From assembly GCF_000745855.1 (NCBI RefSeq), contig NZ_JQKD01000015.1:62001-126000 (forward strand): a DNA stretch of 64,000 nucleotides. The letters are read 5' to 3'. Below the pieces are notes generated by a model. It was not told the DNA's origin. It saw only the letters and a program-made list of their open reading frames with translations, and made no database searches. This DNA is from Xenophilus azovorans DSM 13620 (GTDB lineage: Bacteria > Pseudomonadota > Gammaproteobacteria > Burkholderiales > Burkholderiaceae_C). A program made the translations under genes and the position numbers. Numbering within the stretch: position 1 is the first letter of the stretch; every line of letters starts with the position of its first letter. Positions 42,742 through 51,387 of this stretch are shown here, piece by piece.

Positions 42742-43995
42742 CTAGGAGGGCAGGAACATCTCCTGCAGGTCGCTCAGGAAATCGAAGCCGCGCGGCGTCG
42801 GCCACACGCGATGCAGGTCGCGCGCCACCAGGCCGCGGCGTTCGGCCTCTTCCAGCGGGCGCTGGATGGCGCTGACCGGCAGGCCGGTGCGTTCGCTGAA
42901 CTGCGCCAGCGTGAAGCCCTGCGCCAGCCGCAGCGCGTTGAGCATGAACTCGAAGGGCAGTTCGGCCAGCGCGACGTCCTCGCTGCTCGCCACGGCCTGC
43001 CCGGTGAGCGCCTTCTCCAGGTACGAGCGCGGGTCGCGCCAGCGCGTCTGGCGCACGATGCGGTGCGCGAAGCTCAGCTTGCCGTGCGCGCCGGCGCCGA
43101 TGCCCAGGTAGTCGCCGAACTGCCAGTAGTTGAGGTTGTGCGTACACGCGTGTCCCGGCCGCGCATAGGCCGAGACTTCGTAGCGCCCCATGCCCGCTGC
43201 CGCGGTGTGCTCGGTGATGTGGTCGAGCATGGACCAGGCGAGGTCCTCGTCGGGCAGCGCGGGCGGGTACTTGGCGAAGACGGTGTTGGGCTCCACCGTG
43301 AGGTGGTAGACCGACAGGTGCGGCGGCTGCAGCGCGAGCGCCTGCGCCAGGTCGGCCTGCAGACCCGCCAGCGTCTGCCCGGGCAGCGCGTACATCAGGT
43401 CGAGGTTGAAGGTCTCGAAGGCGGCTGCGGCCTCCTCCACCGCCGCGATGGCCTGCGCGCGGTCGTGCACGCGGCCCAGGGCCTTCAGGTGCGCGTCGTC
43501 GAAGCTCTGCACGCCGACCGACAGCCGCGTGACGCCCGCGGCCCGGAAAGCGCGGAAGCGGTCGCGCTCGAAGGTGCCCGGGTTGGCCTCCAGCGTGATC
43601 TCGCAGCCGGGCTCCAGCACGAGCCTCGCGCGCACCGCGCCGAGCAGGCGGTCGATGGCCTCGGGCGAGAACAGGCTGGGCGTGCCGCCGCCGAGGAAGA
43701 CGCTGGTCACCGGCCGCCCCCACACCAGCGGCAGCGCGGCCTCCAGGTCGGCGATCAGCGCGTCGACGTACTGTGCCTCGGGCAGCGGCGCATCGCCCTC
43801 GCCCCGGTCCCGCCACTCGTGCGAGTTGAAGTCGCAGTACGGGCACTTGCGCAGGCACCAGGGCAGGTGGATGTACAGCGCCAGCGGCGGCAGCGCGGCC
43901 AGTTGCAGCGGCCCCGGGCGCATCTGGTGGAGGGCATCGTTGGCGTGCTGCGCACCCGCGCCCTCTTCCTGCGCCGGATGGATGGGGATGTTCAC
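42742..43995 (-). CDS. hemW: Radical SAM heme chaperone HemW
   Basis: HemW binds heme and a 4Fe-4S cluster and helps load heme into respiratory enzymes. It resembles coproporphyrinogen oxidase HemN but lacks that activity. The 417-aa product has the radical-SAM motif CLRKCPYC (Cys47, Cys51, Cys54), SVFLGGGTPSLFSPE, ITLEANPGTFE and the RLSVGVQSFDD segment. The C-terminus has the HemN_C helix-turn-helix. It overlaps rdgB by 4 bases, the usual betaproteobacterial rph-rdgB-hemW order. Confidence 0.95.
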   Translation of the reverse strand: MNIPIHPAQEEGAGAQHANDALHQMRPGPLQLAALPPLALYIHLPWCLRKCPYCDFNSHEWRDRGEGDAPLPEAQYVDALIADLEAALPLVWGRPVTSVFLGGGTPSLFSPEAIDRLLGAVRARLVLEPGCEITLEANPGTFERDRFRAFRAAGVTRLSVGVQSFDDAHLKALGRVHDRAQAIAAVEEAAAAFETFNLDLMYALPGQTLAGLQADLAQALALQPPHLSVYHLTVEPNTVFAKYPPALPDEDLAWSMLDHITEHTAAAGMGRYEVSAYARPGHACTHNLNYWQFGDYLGIGAGAHGKLSFAHRIVRQTRWRDPRSYLEKALTGQAVASSEDVALAELPFEFMLNALRLAQGFTLAQFSERTGLPVSAIQRPLEEAERRGLVARDLHRVWPTPRGFDFLSDLQEMFLPS

Positions 43996-44600
43996 GCCGG
44001 CGGCATCCAGCGCTCGCGCATCAGGGACAGCATCGCGCGCGCGGCCTGGCCGCGGTGGCTGTGCGCGTTCTTCACCTCGGACGGCAGTTGCGCGAAGGTC
44101 TTGCCGAAGGCGGGGATGAACATCACCGGATCGAAGCCGAAGCCGTGCTCGCCAATAGGCTCGCGCGTGATTTCGCCCGCCGCGCGGCCGACCGCGATCA
44201 GGGGCTCAGGGTCGTCGGCCGAACGCAACGCCACCAATGTGCTGACCAGCGCGGCCCGGCGGTCGGCCACGCCCTGCATCTGCTCCAGCAGCGCGCGCAC
44301 GTTGTTGTCGTCGCCCTTCTCGTAGCCGAACTGCGTGGCGTAGTAGGCGGTGTCCACGCCCGGCAGGCCGCCGAAGGCCTCGACGCACAGGCCGGCGTCG
44401 TCGGCGATGGCCGGCAGGCCGGTCGCGGCGCTGGCGTGGCGCGCCTTGGCCAGCGCGTTCTCGACGAAGGTGCGGAAGGGTTCCTCGGCCTCGCCCACGC
44501 CCAGGTCGCCCTGGCGCACGAGCTCGATGCCCAGGCCGCCGAAGAGCTGCTGCAGCTCGGCCAGCTTGCCGGCGTTGTTGGAGGCGAGGACGAGCTTCAT
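43992..44600 (-). CDS. rdgB: XTP/dITP diphosphatase
   Basis: RdgB hydrolyses ITP, dITP and XTP to monophosphates and keeps deaminated purines out of nucleic acid. The 202-aa product has the family start KLVLASNNAGKLAEL, TFVENALAKARHA, the metal-binding IADDAGLCVEAFGGLPGV and GFGFDPVMFIP. The ending (HRGQAARAML) is typical. It lies 4 bases after rph and overlaps hemW. Confidence 0.97.
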   Translation of the reverse strand: MKLVLASNNAGKLAELQQLFGGLGIELVRQGDLGVGEAEEPFRTFVENALAKARHASAATGLPAIADDAGLCVEAFGGLPGVDTAYYATQFGYEKGDDNNVRALLEQMQGVADRRAALVSTLVALRSADDPEPLIAVGRAAGEITREPIGEHGFGFDPVMFIPAFGKTFAQLPSEVKNAHSHRGQAARAMLSLMRERWMPPA

Positions 44601-44604
44601 GACC

Positions 44605-45348
44605 TCACTGCTTGCTCAGTGGTGCGGCCAGCGCCTGCTTCTGCAGCTCGACCAGCTCGCCGATGCCCTTCTCGGCCAGCGCCAGCAACCGGTTCATCTC
44701 CTCGCGCGAGAAGGCGGCGCCCTCGGCCGTGCCCTGCACCTCGACGAAGTGGCCGGCGCCGGTCATCACCACGTTCATGTCCGTATCGCAGGCAGAGTCT
44801 TCGACGTACTCCAGGTCCAGCAGCGGCGTGCCCTGCACGATGCCGACCGAGACGGCGGCCACGTGCTCCTTGATGGGCGACGCGGCCAGGGCGCCGCTGG
44901 CCAGCAGCGTGCCCACCGCGTCCTGCGCGGCGACGAAGGCGCCGGTGATGGCCGCGGTGCGCGTGCCGCCGTCGGCCTGCAGCACGTCGCAGTCGAGGTG
45001 GATGGTGCGCTCGCCGAGCAGCTTCAGGTCGAACACGGCGCGCATGGAGCGGCCGATCAGGCGCTGGATCTCCTGCGTGCGCCCGCTCTGCTTGCCCTTG
45101 GCCGCCTCGCGGCTGCCGCGGGTGTGGGTGGCGCGCGGCAGCATGCCGTACTCGGCCGTCACCCAGCCTTCGCCGCTGCCCTTCTTGTGCGGCGGCACCT
45201 TCTCCTCGACCGAGGCGGTGCACAGCACGCGCGTCTGGCCGAACTCGATGAGCACCGAGCCCTCGGCATGGATGGTGAAGCCACGGGTGATGCGCACCGG
45301 ACGCAGCTGGTCGGCGGCACGGCCGCCGCTTCGGATGAAAGCAGTCAT
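44605..45348 (-). CDS. rph: Ribonuclease PH
   Basis: RNase PH trims the 3' ends of tRNA precursors by phosphorolysis. The 247-aa product has the typical [13 protein letters not shown] start, [20 protein letters not shown] and the [20 protein letters not shown] active-site region. Later it has [19 protein letters not shown], followed by [12 protein letters not shown]. Full length and intact. It is first of rph-rdgB-hemW and follows the phosphatase gene by 58 bases. Confidence 0.97.
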   Translation of the reverse strand: MTAFIRSGGRAADQLRPVRITRGFTIHAEGSVLIEFGQTRVLCTASVEEKVPPHKKGSGEGWVTAEYGMLPRATHTRGSREAAKGKQSGRTQEIQRLIGRSMRAVFDLKLLGERTIHLDCDVLQADGGTRTAAITGAFVAAQDAVGTLLASGALAASPIKEHVAAVSVGIVQGTPLLDLEYVEDSACDTDMNVVMTGAGHFVEVQGTAEGAAFSREEMNRLLALAEKGIGELVELQKQALAAPLSKQ

Positions 45349-45406
45349 GAAGAAGATTCAGGAAGGGAAGAACGGAAAACCCGCGGCCCGCAGGGACGGC
45401 CCGCGG

Positions 45407-46303
45407 TCAGGTCTTGCGGGAAGCCGACCGGCGGATGGCCTCGTTGATCTCGGCGATGGAGCGCTCGATGGCGTCGTCGTCCAGGTCGTCGATTTCGCCT
45501 TCGGCCGGCATGCCCGCCTGGATGGTGGAGGCGAACACCTCGTCGCTGATGCTGTCGGTGGAGATGCCGGCCGAACCCGGCGCGTCGGGCGTCTCCCAGT
45601 CGATGGCGATCAGCGTCGCGTTGTCACCGTTGGGGCCGCCGCGGCGCAGCGCCATCTCGACCAGCTCGGGCGCGGCGTCGGACACCGGGCGCGACGCCAG
45701 CGTGCGCACCAGCAGCGTGTCGTCCATCACGCCCCAGATGCCGTCGGAGCACAGCATCAGCCGGTCGCCCTGCTGCAGCGGCGTCGGCGCGGAGACCTCG
45801 AACAGCGGCGTCGTGGGCGAGCCCAGGCAGGTGAGCAGCAGGTTGCGGTTGGCCGGCTCGACGACGCCCGGCCGCGGGCGCTCGGCGTGCGAGTGGTCGC
45901 GCGTGCGGGCCAGCAGGTGCCCTTCGCGCACCAGGTACAGGCGCGAGTCGCCGCAATGCACCCAGGTGGCGGTGCCGTCCTGCAGCACCACAGCCACCAC
46001 CGTCGTGCGCGGCGTATCGAGCATGGCCTTGTTGCTCGCGTAGCGCATGATCTGCTGGTGCGCCGCCATCACAGCCGACGCCAGGAAGGTCTTGGCGTCC
46101 TTCAGCAGCGGCCGCGCCTCGCGCTGGTACAGCGCGGCGATGGTCTGCAGCGTGAGCTGCGCCGCCACCTCGCCTTCCGGGTGGCCGCCCATGCCGTCGG
46201 CCAGCACGAACAGGCCGGACTCCCGCGTGTAGCAGTAGCCCATGCGGTCCTCGTTCGTGGCGCGGCCGCCCTTGCGGCTGACCTGGTAGACGGAGAATTT
46301 CAC
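45407..46303 (-). CDS. PP2C-family serine/threonine protein phosphatase
   Basis: This 298-aa PP2C phosphatase has the metal-site motifs NEDRMG, LADGMGGH, CGDSRLYL and the late GDNATLIAI. A C-terminal acidic tail (EIDDLDDDAIERSIAEINEAI) extends past the usual core. The start is GTG 46303. It should reverse the action of the kinase encoded just upstream; such kinase-phosphatase pairs next to yicC are conserved in Burkholderiales. The gene lies 58 bases before rph. Confidence 0.92.
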   Translation of the reverse strand: MKFSVYQVSRKGGRATNEDRMGYCYTRESGLFVLADGMGGHPEGEVAAQLTLQTIAALYQREARPLLKDAKTFLASAVMAAHQQIMRYASNKAMLDTPRTTVVAVVLQDGTATWVHCGDSRLYLVREGHLLARTRDHSHAERPRPGVVEPANRNLLLTCLGSPTTPLFEVSAPTPLQQGDRLMLCSDGIWGVMDDTLLVRTLASRPVSDAAPELVEMALRRGGPNGDNATLIAIDWETPDAPGSAGISTDSISDEVFASTIQAGMPAEGEIDDLDDDAIERSIAEINEAIRRSASRKT

Positions 46304-46356
46304 GGTGCCCGCCCGGCCGCCCGAAGGGCACTGCGCCCCCCCCGGGGGGGCAGCGG
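46304..46356. repeat. Intergenic dyad element (copy 2) with C8-G7 palindrome
   Basis: The first part (GCCCGCCCGGCCG then CCCGAAGGG) matches the element at 2741-2772. The second part is a palindrome of eight C and seven G (46337-46351) flanked by CTG and CAG. It lies between the kinase and phosphatase genes and would form strong mRNA hairpins. Confidence 0.55.
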
Positions 46357-46385
46357 ACACACGAAGTGGGGAGCGTGGGGGGCGT

Positions 46386-47393
46386 TCATACGGGCCGCGT
46401 GGTCGGTGCCACGGCCTTCGGCAGGGTGCGTTTTTCGGACGAGCGCATGTTGTCCAGCGACAGGCGCATCTTCTCGCCGACCGACAGGCGCGTGTAGCGG
46501 CGCTCGCCCTCGCGGCTGAGCTCCTTCTGCAGCGCGAAGACGGATTGGGGGCGCGACAGCGGGTCCAGCGCCATGCACCATTCCACGACCTCGATGAGGT
46601 CGTCGGAATACACGCCGCGCAGGCGCGAGAGCGACAGCCCCAGCCGGTCCTTCTCGATGCGCTGGGGCGCGTCGTTGGGCGGGTAGCCGTACATGCAGGC
46701 GTACATGCACGCGCCGATGGCGTAGATGTCGGTCCACGGGCCCATGGAGGAGTCGCGCCGGTACATCTCGGGCGCGGCGAAGCCGGGCGTGTACATGGGG
46801 CGGATGAAGTTGCCCTCCTTGGACAGCACCTCGCGCGCCGCACCGAAGTCGATCATCACCGCTCGGTCGTCGTTGGTGACGAAGATGTTGGCGGGCTTGA
46901 TGTCCAGGTGCAGCATCTTGTGCTGGTGCACCACGCGCAGGCCGCGCAGGATCTCGTCGAACAGCGAGCGGATGGTGGACTCGCGGAACACCTTGGCCTT
47001 CTTCAGGTCGCGCGCGGTGACGATGAAGTCCTGCAGGGTGGCGCCCTCCAGGTAGTTCATCACCATGTAGACCGTCTCGTTCTCGCGGAAGAAGTTGAGC
47101 ACGCTCACCACCGACGCGTGGGAGATCTGCGCCAGCGAGCGCCCCTCCTCGAAGAAGCTCTTCAGCCCGAGCCGGTACAGCGACAGCTTCTCGGGCGGCA
47201 CCTGCGGCGTCAGCTCGCCCGTGGCGCGGCTGGCCAGCGACGAGGGCAGGTACTCCTTGATCGCCACCTGCTGGCCATTGGGATCGACCGCCAGGTACAC
47301 CACGCCGAAGCCGCCCGCCGACAGCCGGCGGATCACGCGATAGCCGCCAATCATGGTGTCCGGCAGCAGTGGCGCGGGTTTGACCTTTGACAT
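46386..47393 (-). CDS. Hanks-type serine/threonine protein kinase
   Basis: This 335-aa cytoplasmic kinase has a Gly-rich loop (RLSAGGFGVVYLA), the ATP Lys in VAIKEYLP, the catalytic loop HLDIKPANI, DFG (MIDFGAAR) and an activation segment ending APEMY. There is no transmembrane helix or PASTA domain, unlike PknB. It is divergent from yicC, and the 130 bases between them hold both promoters. It is upstream of the PP2C gene, so the pair probably controls a shared target, unknown here. Confidence 0.92.
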   Translation of the reverse strand: MSKVKPAPLLPDTMIGGYRVIRRLSAGGFGVVYLAVDPNGQQVAIKEYLPSSLASRATGELTPQVPPEKLSLYRLGLKSFFEEGRSLAQISHASVVSVLNFFRENETVYMVMNYLEGATLQDFIVTARDLKKAKVFRESTIRSLFDEILRGLRVVHQHKMLHLDIKPANIFVTNDDRAVMIDFGAAREVLSKEGNFIRPMYTPGFAAPEMYRRDSSMGPWTDIYAIGACMYACMYGYPPNDAPQRIEKDRLGLSLSRLRGVYSDDLIEVVEWCMALDPLSRPQSVFALQKELSREGERRYTRLSVGEKMRLSLDNMRSSEKRTLPKAVAPTTRPV

Positions 47394-47523
47394 AATCGGG
47401 AGTTTCGCCTGAAGGCGGGGAAAGCGGCAAGCGAGCGCATCGCCGGAACCTCGCGAAAACGGCCACCGAGGAAACACCGAAGGTGGCCGGGCGGCACGCA
47501 ATACACAGCGAGAGCGAGGCTCG

Positions 47524-48435
47524 ATGCCAGTTTACAGCATGACCGGCTACGCCAGCGGGCAGAGCGGCCCGTCCGGCCCCCCCGAAGACAAGGAAGGCAG
47601 GGCGACGCCTGCAGGCCGCCTCGGGGTCGAGCTCCGCTCGGTCAACAGCCGCTATCTGGACCTGAGCTTCAAGCTCGCCGAAGACCTGCGACAGCACGAG
47701 CCGGCATTGCGCGAACTGCTCACCCGGCGGCTCAAGCGCGGCAAAGTCGAGGTGCGCGCCGCCGTCGATCTGCCCTCCGCCAGCCTGGCCGAGCCCAGCA
47801 CCCGACTGCTGCAGCGCCTCAACGGCCTGCAGGACGCGGTGCGCGCCTGGCTGCCGGAGGCACGCGGACTCAGCGTCGCCGACGTGCTGCGCATGGCGGC
47901 CGGCGACACCGCCACGCCCACCGCCGGCAGCTTCGACGTAGTGGCCGTCGTGGGCCGTGTGGTCGACGACCTGGTCGCCGCCCGGGCGCGCGAAGGCGAG
48001 CGGCTGGCCGCCATGCTGCGCGAGCGGCTGGCCGCGCTGCGACGCCTGGCCGGCCAGGCTGCGCCGATCGTTCCGCAGCTGGTGGAACAGCAGCGCACCC
48101 GTTTCCTGCAGCGCTGGCAGGAGGCCATGGGCCTGGCCGGCGGCACCGCCCCCGAGGCCGCCCAGGAACGCGCCCTGGCCGAAGCCACCGCCTTCGCCAT
48201 CCGCATCGACGTGGCGGAGGAACTGACCCGCCTGGCCGCGCACCTGGACGAGATCGAGGCCCTGCTCGACAACGGCGGCGAGATCGGCAAGCGCCTGGAC
48301 TTCCTCATCCAGGAACTGCACCGCGAGGCCAACACGCTAGGCTCCAAATCGGCCACCCTGGAACTGACGCGCGTCGGCGTCGACATGAAGGTGCTGATCG
48401 AGCAGATGCGCGAGCAGGTGCAAAACATTGAGTAG
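47524..48435 (+). CDS. yicC: YicC/YloC-family endoribonuclease
   Basis: This 303-aa product is full length, starting VYSMTGYASG and ending KVLIEQMREQVQNIE, the standard YicC terminus. It contains the N-terminal YicC domain (VELRSVNSRYLDLSFKL) and the DUF1732 region (RIDVAEELTRLAAHLDEIEA, then GKRLDFLIQELHREANTLGSK). E. coli YicC is an endoribonuclease acting on small RNAs. Normally gmk follows; here an integrase gene follows, so the mobile element entered just downstream without damaging the protein. Confidence 0.95.
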   Translation: MPVYSMTGYASGQSGPSGPPEDKEGRATPAGRLGVELRSVNSRYLDLSFKLAEDLRQHEPALRELLTRRLKRGKVEVRAAVDLPSASLAEPSTRLLQRLNGLQDAVRAWLPEARGLSVADVLRMAAGDTATPTAGSFDVVAVVGRVVDDLVAARAREGERLAAMLRERLAALRRLAGQAAPIVPQLVEQQRTRFLQRWQEAMGLAGGTAPEAAQERALAEATAFAIRIDVAEELTRLAAHLDEIEALLDNGGEIGKRLDFLIQELHREANTLGSKSATLELTRVGVDMKVLIEQMREQVQNIE

Positions 48436-48721
48436 GCAAATTGGCGGGTTCAAGCGGTCTCATGCCACTCCAACCCACCACGTAAACCGTTGATCTTCAT
48501 AGGAAAGTAGGTTCAGGCCGTCGCGCGGCGTCTCACCACAGTGCACGCTCTTGTGGGGGTATCCGTGGGGGTCTCGGGCTCAGCGCCCAGATCTCCGCGG
48601 TGTTTTGGCACAGACCCCCACAGGCTCCCCGGAGAGCCGCGCCAGGACTGGATTTCCGCGTTTCCCGCGGACCCCCACATGGCGCGCTCTCCATGTTCCA
48701 AATCTGGAAGGAGATCGCGTG
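48436..48721. other. Probable left attachment region of the mobile element with integrase arm-type repeats
   Basis: The 286 bases between yicC and the integrase hold no gene. Four copies of a T/C-GTGGGGGT-type decamer occur: two direct (48552-48561 and 48564-48573) and two inverted, GACCCCCACA at 48613-48622 and 48670-48679. Such repeated G-rich decamers fit arm-type integrase sites. The core site probably overlaps the end of yicC or the next 50 bases, but the other element end is outside the window, so the direct repeat cannot be shown. Confidence 0.55.
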
Positions 48722-50077
48722 ATGTCAGTGGCTGACAATGAAATCGCAAAGAAGGTGAGTGACATTGCCCTGCGGGCCTGGCTACGCGCCGGGCCTGTCG
48801 ACAAGGGCATCGGTGGTGGACTGACGTTTGTGGCCTCGGCCTTCGCTGCCGAGAGAGGTCAGGCCTCCTGGGTCCTGCGCTACCGCTTCGCCGGCAAGAG
48901 CAAGGAGAAGATGCTCGGACGCTACCCCGACATCTCGCTGCAGGCGGCGCGCGAGCTCGCCCGCATTGATCGGGCGAAGGTCCAGCAAGGCATAGACGTC
49001 GCTGCGGAGAAGCAGCAGGCCAGAATCCTCGAGCGGCGCAAGCGGCCCTGCCTGGCCCTGCGAAGGGTGTGGCACCGACGCTACATCGTGCCGAACTACG
49101 GCCAGCCGGAACGGATCGAGTCCACGTTCGTGCGCTATGTGGACCCGATCATCGGGCACCTCATGGTCGACCAGGTCGAGCCGGAGCACATCGAACGCAT
49201 CCTGGACCGCACCGTCAAGGCCGGCGCGCCGACCGTGGCCAATGACCTGCTCCGCTACCTGGTTCGGATGTTCGACTTCGCCGTGCGCAAACGCTACCGA
49301 ACGGACAATCCCACGACGGGCTTCTCGCTGCAGGACGCCGGCGGTACCGAGCGAGCCCGGACCCGCTGGCTCGATTGCGGGCAATTGTCGGAGCTGGCCA
49401 CAGCCATGCGGGAGACGGAGACCTTCGGGCGGATCAACGAGCTGTCCGTCTGGCTCCTCCTGGCGCTGTGCGTGCGCAAGATGGAACTGCTGTCAGCGAA
49501 GAAGTCCGCCTTCAACTTCCAACGCGCCCAATGGGCGCTGACCAGCGAAGACACGAAAACGCGGGCACCGCTCATCATTCCGCTGCCCGCGGTCGTGGTC
49601 GGCTGGCTCGAGGAGGTGATGGTGTTCTCGGGCAAGAGCGAGTACCTCTTCCCCGCCCGGCGCAAGGTCCGACGGCGAATGGGCAAGCCGGCGACGAACC
49701 GCTTTCCGCACATCTCGCCCGATACGCTCAACGTCGCGCTGGGACGCCTGACGACCTTGGAGATCGCGCACTTCACCGTCCACGACATGCGGCGCACCGC
49801 TCGGACCCACTTGGCGCGCATGGGCATCGCCCCCGACATCGCAGAGCGGGCCCTGAACCATGCAATCCAGTCCACCGAGGGCATCTACAACCAGTACGAC
49901 TACATGCGGGAACGCAGAGCGGCGCTGTCGCGGTGGGCGAACTACCTGCACTCGCTGGAGCAGGGGACGCCGCTGCCTGAGGAGCATGAGGTGGAAGGCG
50001 AGGCCGCGCTGCCTTCGGGCGGCCCGTCCTTCCGTGCAGCGCCGCCACCGGCGGTTCGGTGGAGGACCGCCTCCTGA
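48722..50077 (+). CDS. Tyrosine-recombinase integrase (P4/DUF4102 type)
   Basis: This 451-aa integrase has an N-terminal arm-binding domain (residues 1-100, with VLRYRFAGKSKEKMLGRYPD and the SLQAARELA helix). A SAM-like core-binding domain (about 130-200) and a catalytic domain follow. Catalytic residues are Arg252 (CVRKMEL), His354 and Arg357 (HDMRRTA), His380 (LNHA) and Tyr389 (GIYNQY), so it should be active. ATG 48722 has a GGAAGGAGA site. It is the first gene inside the element and presumably recombines it into the site after yicC. Confidence 0.93.
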   Translation: MSVADNEIAKKVSDIALRAWLRAGPVDKGIGGGLTFVASAFAAERGQASWVLRYRFAGKSKEKMLGRYPDISLQAARELARIDRAKVQQGIDVAAEKQQARILERRKRPCLALRRVWHRRYIVPNYGQPERIESTFVRYVDPIIGHLMVDQVEPEHIERILDRTVKAGAPTVANDLLRYLVRMFDFAVRKRYRTDNPTTGFSLQDAGGTERARTRWLDCGQLSELATAMRETETFGRINELSVWLLLALCVRKMELLSAKKSAFNFQRAQWALTSEDTKTRAPLIIPLPAVVVGWLEEVMVFSGKSEYLFPARRKVRRRMGKPATNRFPHISPDTLNVALGRLTTLEIAHFTVHDMRRTARTHLARMGIAPDIAERALNHAIQSTEGIYNQYDYMRERRAALSRWANYLHSLEQGTPLPEEHEVEGEAALPSGGPSFRAAPPPAVRWRTAS

Positions 50078-50103
50078 GGCGCCGAAGCCGCTGCGTGGAA
50101 GTC

Positions 50104-50652
50104 TCACGCGCGACCGCCGAATCGGTCGCACTTCGACCGCAGCGCGCAGCCACGGCAGGCGGCGTCCGCGGCCGCATAGGCAGGTGCCTCCTGCCGCGCC
50201 AGAATGGCCCGCCGCCGCCGGTGGAGACGGATCAGCGCGTCGGCCTCCAGCAAGGCCACGCGGTGAGAGCGAATTCTCTCGCCACGACCCGGTCCGAGGA
50301 CCGACACGAACGCATACGGCTCCACCACCTCACCCGTCTGCTGCTGGACCGCAAGCCGCTGCGCCGATAGCTGGATGACGTCGGTCAGATAGGGCCGGTC
50401 CCGCCGACGGGTTTTCAGCTCCACGAGCACCAGGGAACCACCCAGCAGTCGATACACGCGGTCGACTTTTGCCACCAAGCGGAAAGGCTCGCGGATACGA
50501 AAGAGCGTCTCCATATAGACCAGCTCGGCATGAGCCAGTGCCCTCGGCCTCGAAGCCCGTTCGTCCCGGACTTTCTTGCGGGCCTGCCAGATCAGCGCCA
50601 GCAGGAACACCAGAACCAGGCCGGTCAGCGCGAATCCCAGCGGAAGGGTCAT
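50104..50652 (-). CDS. Membrane-anchored Cas4-like PD-(D/E)XK nuclease with C-terminal Cys cluster
   Basis: This 182-aa protein begins with one transmembrane helix (residues about 5-24, GFALTGLVLVFLLALIW). The body has the nuclease core: Asp in VAKVDRVY, then VELKTR with the catalytic Glu and Lys, and the helix LTDVIQLSAQRLAVQ. The C-terminus has CRGCALRSKC, three Cys like the Fe-S end of Cas4/AddB nucleases. The usual first Cys of Cas4 (in an FCxxR motif) is absent here but appears in the preceding gene. It lies 2 bases after that gene, the last of the leftward operon. No CRISPR array is present. A role in element DNA processing is inferred. Confidence 0.72.
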   Translation of the reverse strand: MTLPLGFALTGLVLVFLLALIWQARKKVRDERASRPRALAHAELVYMETLFRIREPFRLVAKVDRVYRLLGGSLVLVELKTRRRDRPYLTDVIQLSAQRLAVQQQTGEVVEPYAFVSVLGPGRGERIRSHRVALLEADALIRLHRRRRAILARQEAPAYAAADAACRGCALRSKCDRFGGRA

Positions 50653-50654
50653 GT

Positions 50655-51101
50655 CTAGCCCCTTCTCCTTCTGTTGAGCGTCCTTTGGCACCACGACACC
50701 GCGACGCGCAACAGCCTGCGCAGGCCTGCCGCTGTCGCGGGCGAGCGCTCCAAGACACGCGACACCGCCGGCGCGCTCCAGTAGTACGTCGCCACGGCCC
50801 ACCGGCCCCAACAGCGGCGCAGGAGCACCTCATCGCGGTAGGCGCGAAGCACCTGCGTCTCCGATGCATCCGGCCCGAACACGAAAGTAGCCACGAAGCA
50901 TCGCCGATCCGAAGAGGACGCCATTCCCTGCTCGTAGTACGACTGATGGGCTACCTGGCCCCGCGTCCTGGCGACACGCTGCTCGAGCGTGACGTGCTCC
51001 CCGTGCAGGTGCTCGAGCAGCACCCGCATTTCGCAGAAGCCCATCTCCGCCAGCTCTTTGGCGCTCACCTCGTCGCACGGGCGAAGTCTTTGCTTGGCCA
51101 T
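50655..51101 (-). CDS. CFI-box C-terminal protein with Cas4-like N-terminal motif
   Basis: This 148-aa protein has two parts. Residues about 10-50 (ELAEMGFCEMRVLLEHLHGE, then RGQVAHQ) look like the first Cys and His helix of Cas4-type nucleases. Residues about 60-130 carry the CFI-box: CFVATFVFGPDASETQVLRA, then YRDEVLLRRCWGRWAVATYY and SAPAVSRVL. The CFI-box is a poorly understood C-terminal domain found on many unrelated proteins. Together with the next gene it might rebuild a split Cas4-like nuclease. ATG 51101 is chosen; an upstream extension is possible. Confidence 0.65.
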   Translation of the reverse strand: MAKQRLRPCDEVSAKELAEMGFCEMRVLLEHLHGEHVTLEQRVARTRGQVAHQSYYEQGMASSSDRRCFVATFVFGPDASETQVLRAYRDEVLLRRCWGRWAVATYYWSAPAVSRVLERSPATAAGLRRLLRVAVSWCQRTLNRRRRG

Positions 51102-51108
51102 GCCCGCC

Positions 51109-51387
51109 TCACTCAGCCAGCCCAGGACCGAAGACCTCATTGGTCACCGTGGCAGCCCTTGGCACCGCATCTTCACGGGCCGGCGCGGTCACGGGCACCG
51201 CCGCCGCGAAAGAGAAGACCCCGTGCTGCGCGAGGAGCCCGTCGTACGCCAGGACGCGCAGACGGTTGACCCGCTTGACCCCTTGCGGGAACCGCATCAG
51301 TTCGTCGTACAGCCTTGGGTTTTCCGCCCGCTCCAACTCAAACACGAGCCGGACTGCCTTGGCCTTGTCCCGCGTGAGCTCGTTCAT
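51109..51387 (-). CDS. Small protein in the ParR position after the actin-like ATPase gene
   Basis: This 92-aa protein was not recognised by motif. It is charged and helical at the N-terminus (MNELTRDKAKAVRLVFELER), then LYDELMRFPQGVKRVNRLRV, which could be a ribbon-helix-helix or other DNA-binding helix pair. An Ala/Pro tail follows. The ATG overlaps the stop of the ParM-like gene as ATGA, the position held by the adaptor gene parR in parMRC systems. A centromere-binding adaptor role is inferred from position only. Confidence 0.55.
   Translation of the reverse strand: MNELTRDKAKAVRLVFELERAENPRLYDELMRFPQGVKRVNRLRVLAYDGLLAQHGVFSFAAAVPVTAPAREDAVPRAATVTNEVFGPGLAE

Noticed and set aside
50104-51101. 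Possible Cas4 as part of a CRISPR-Cas locus
   Set aside because: No repeat array and no cas1 or cas2 gene is present. The nuclease-like genes belong to the ParM operon of the element.
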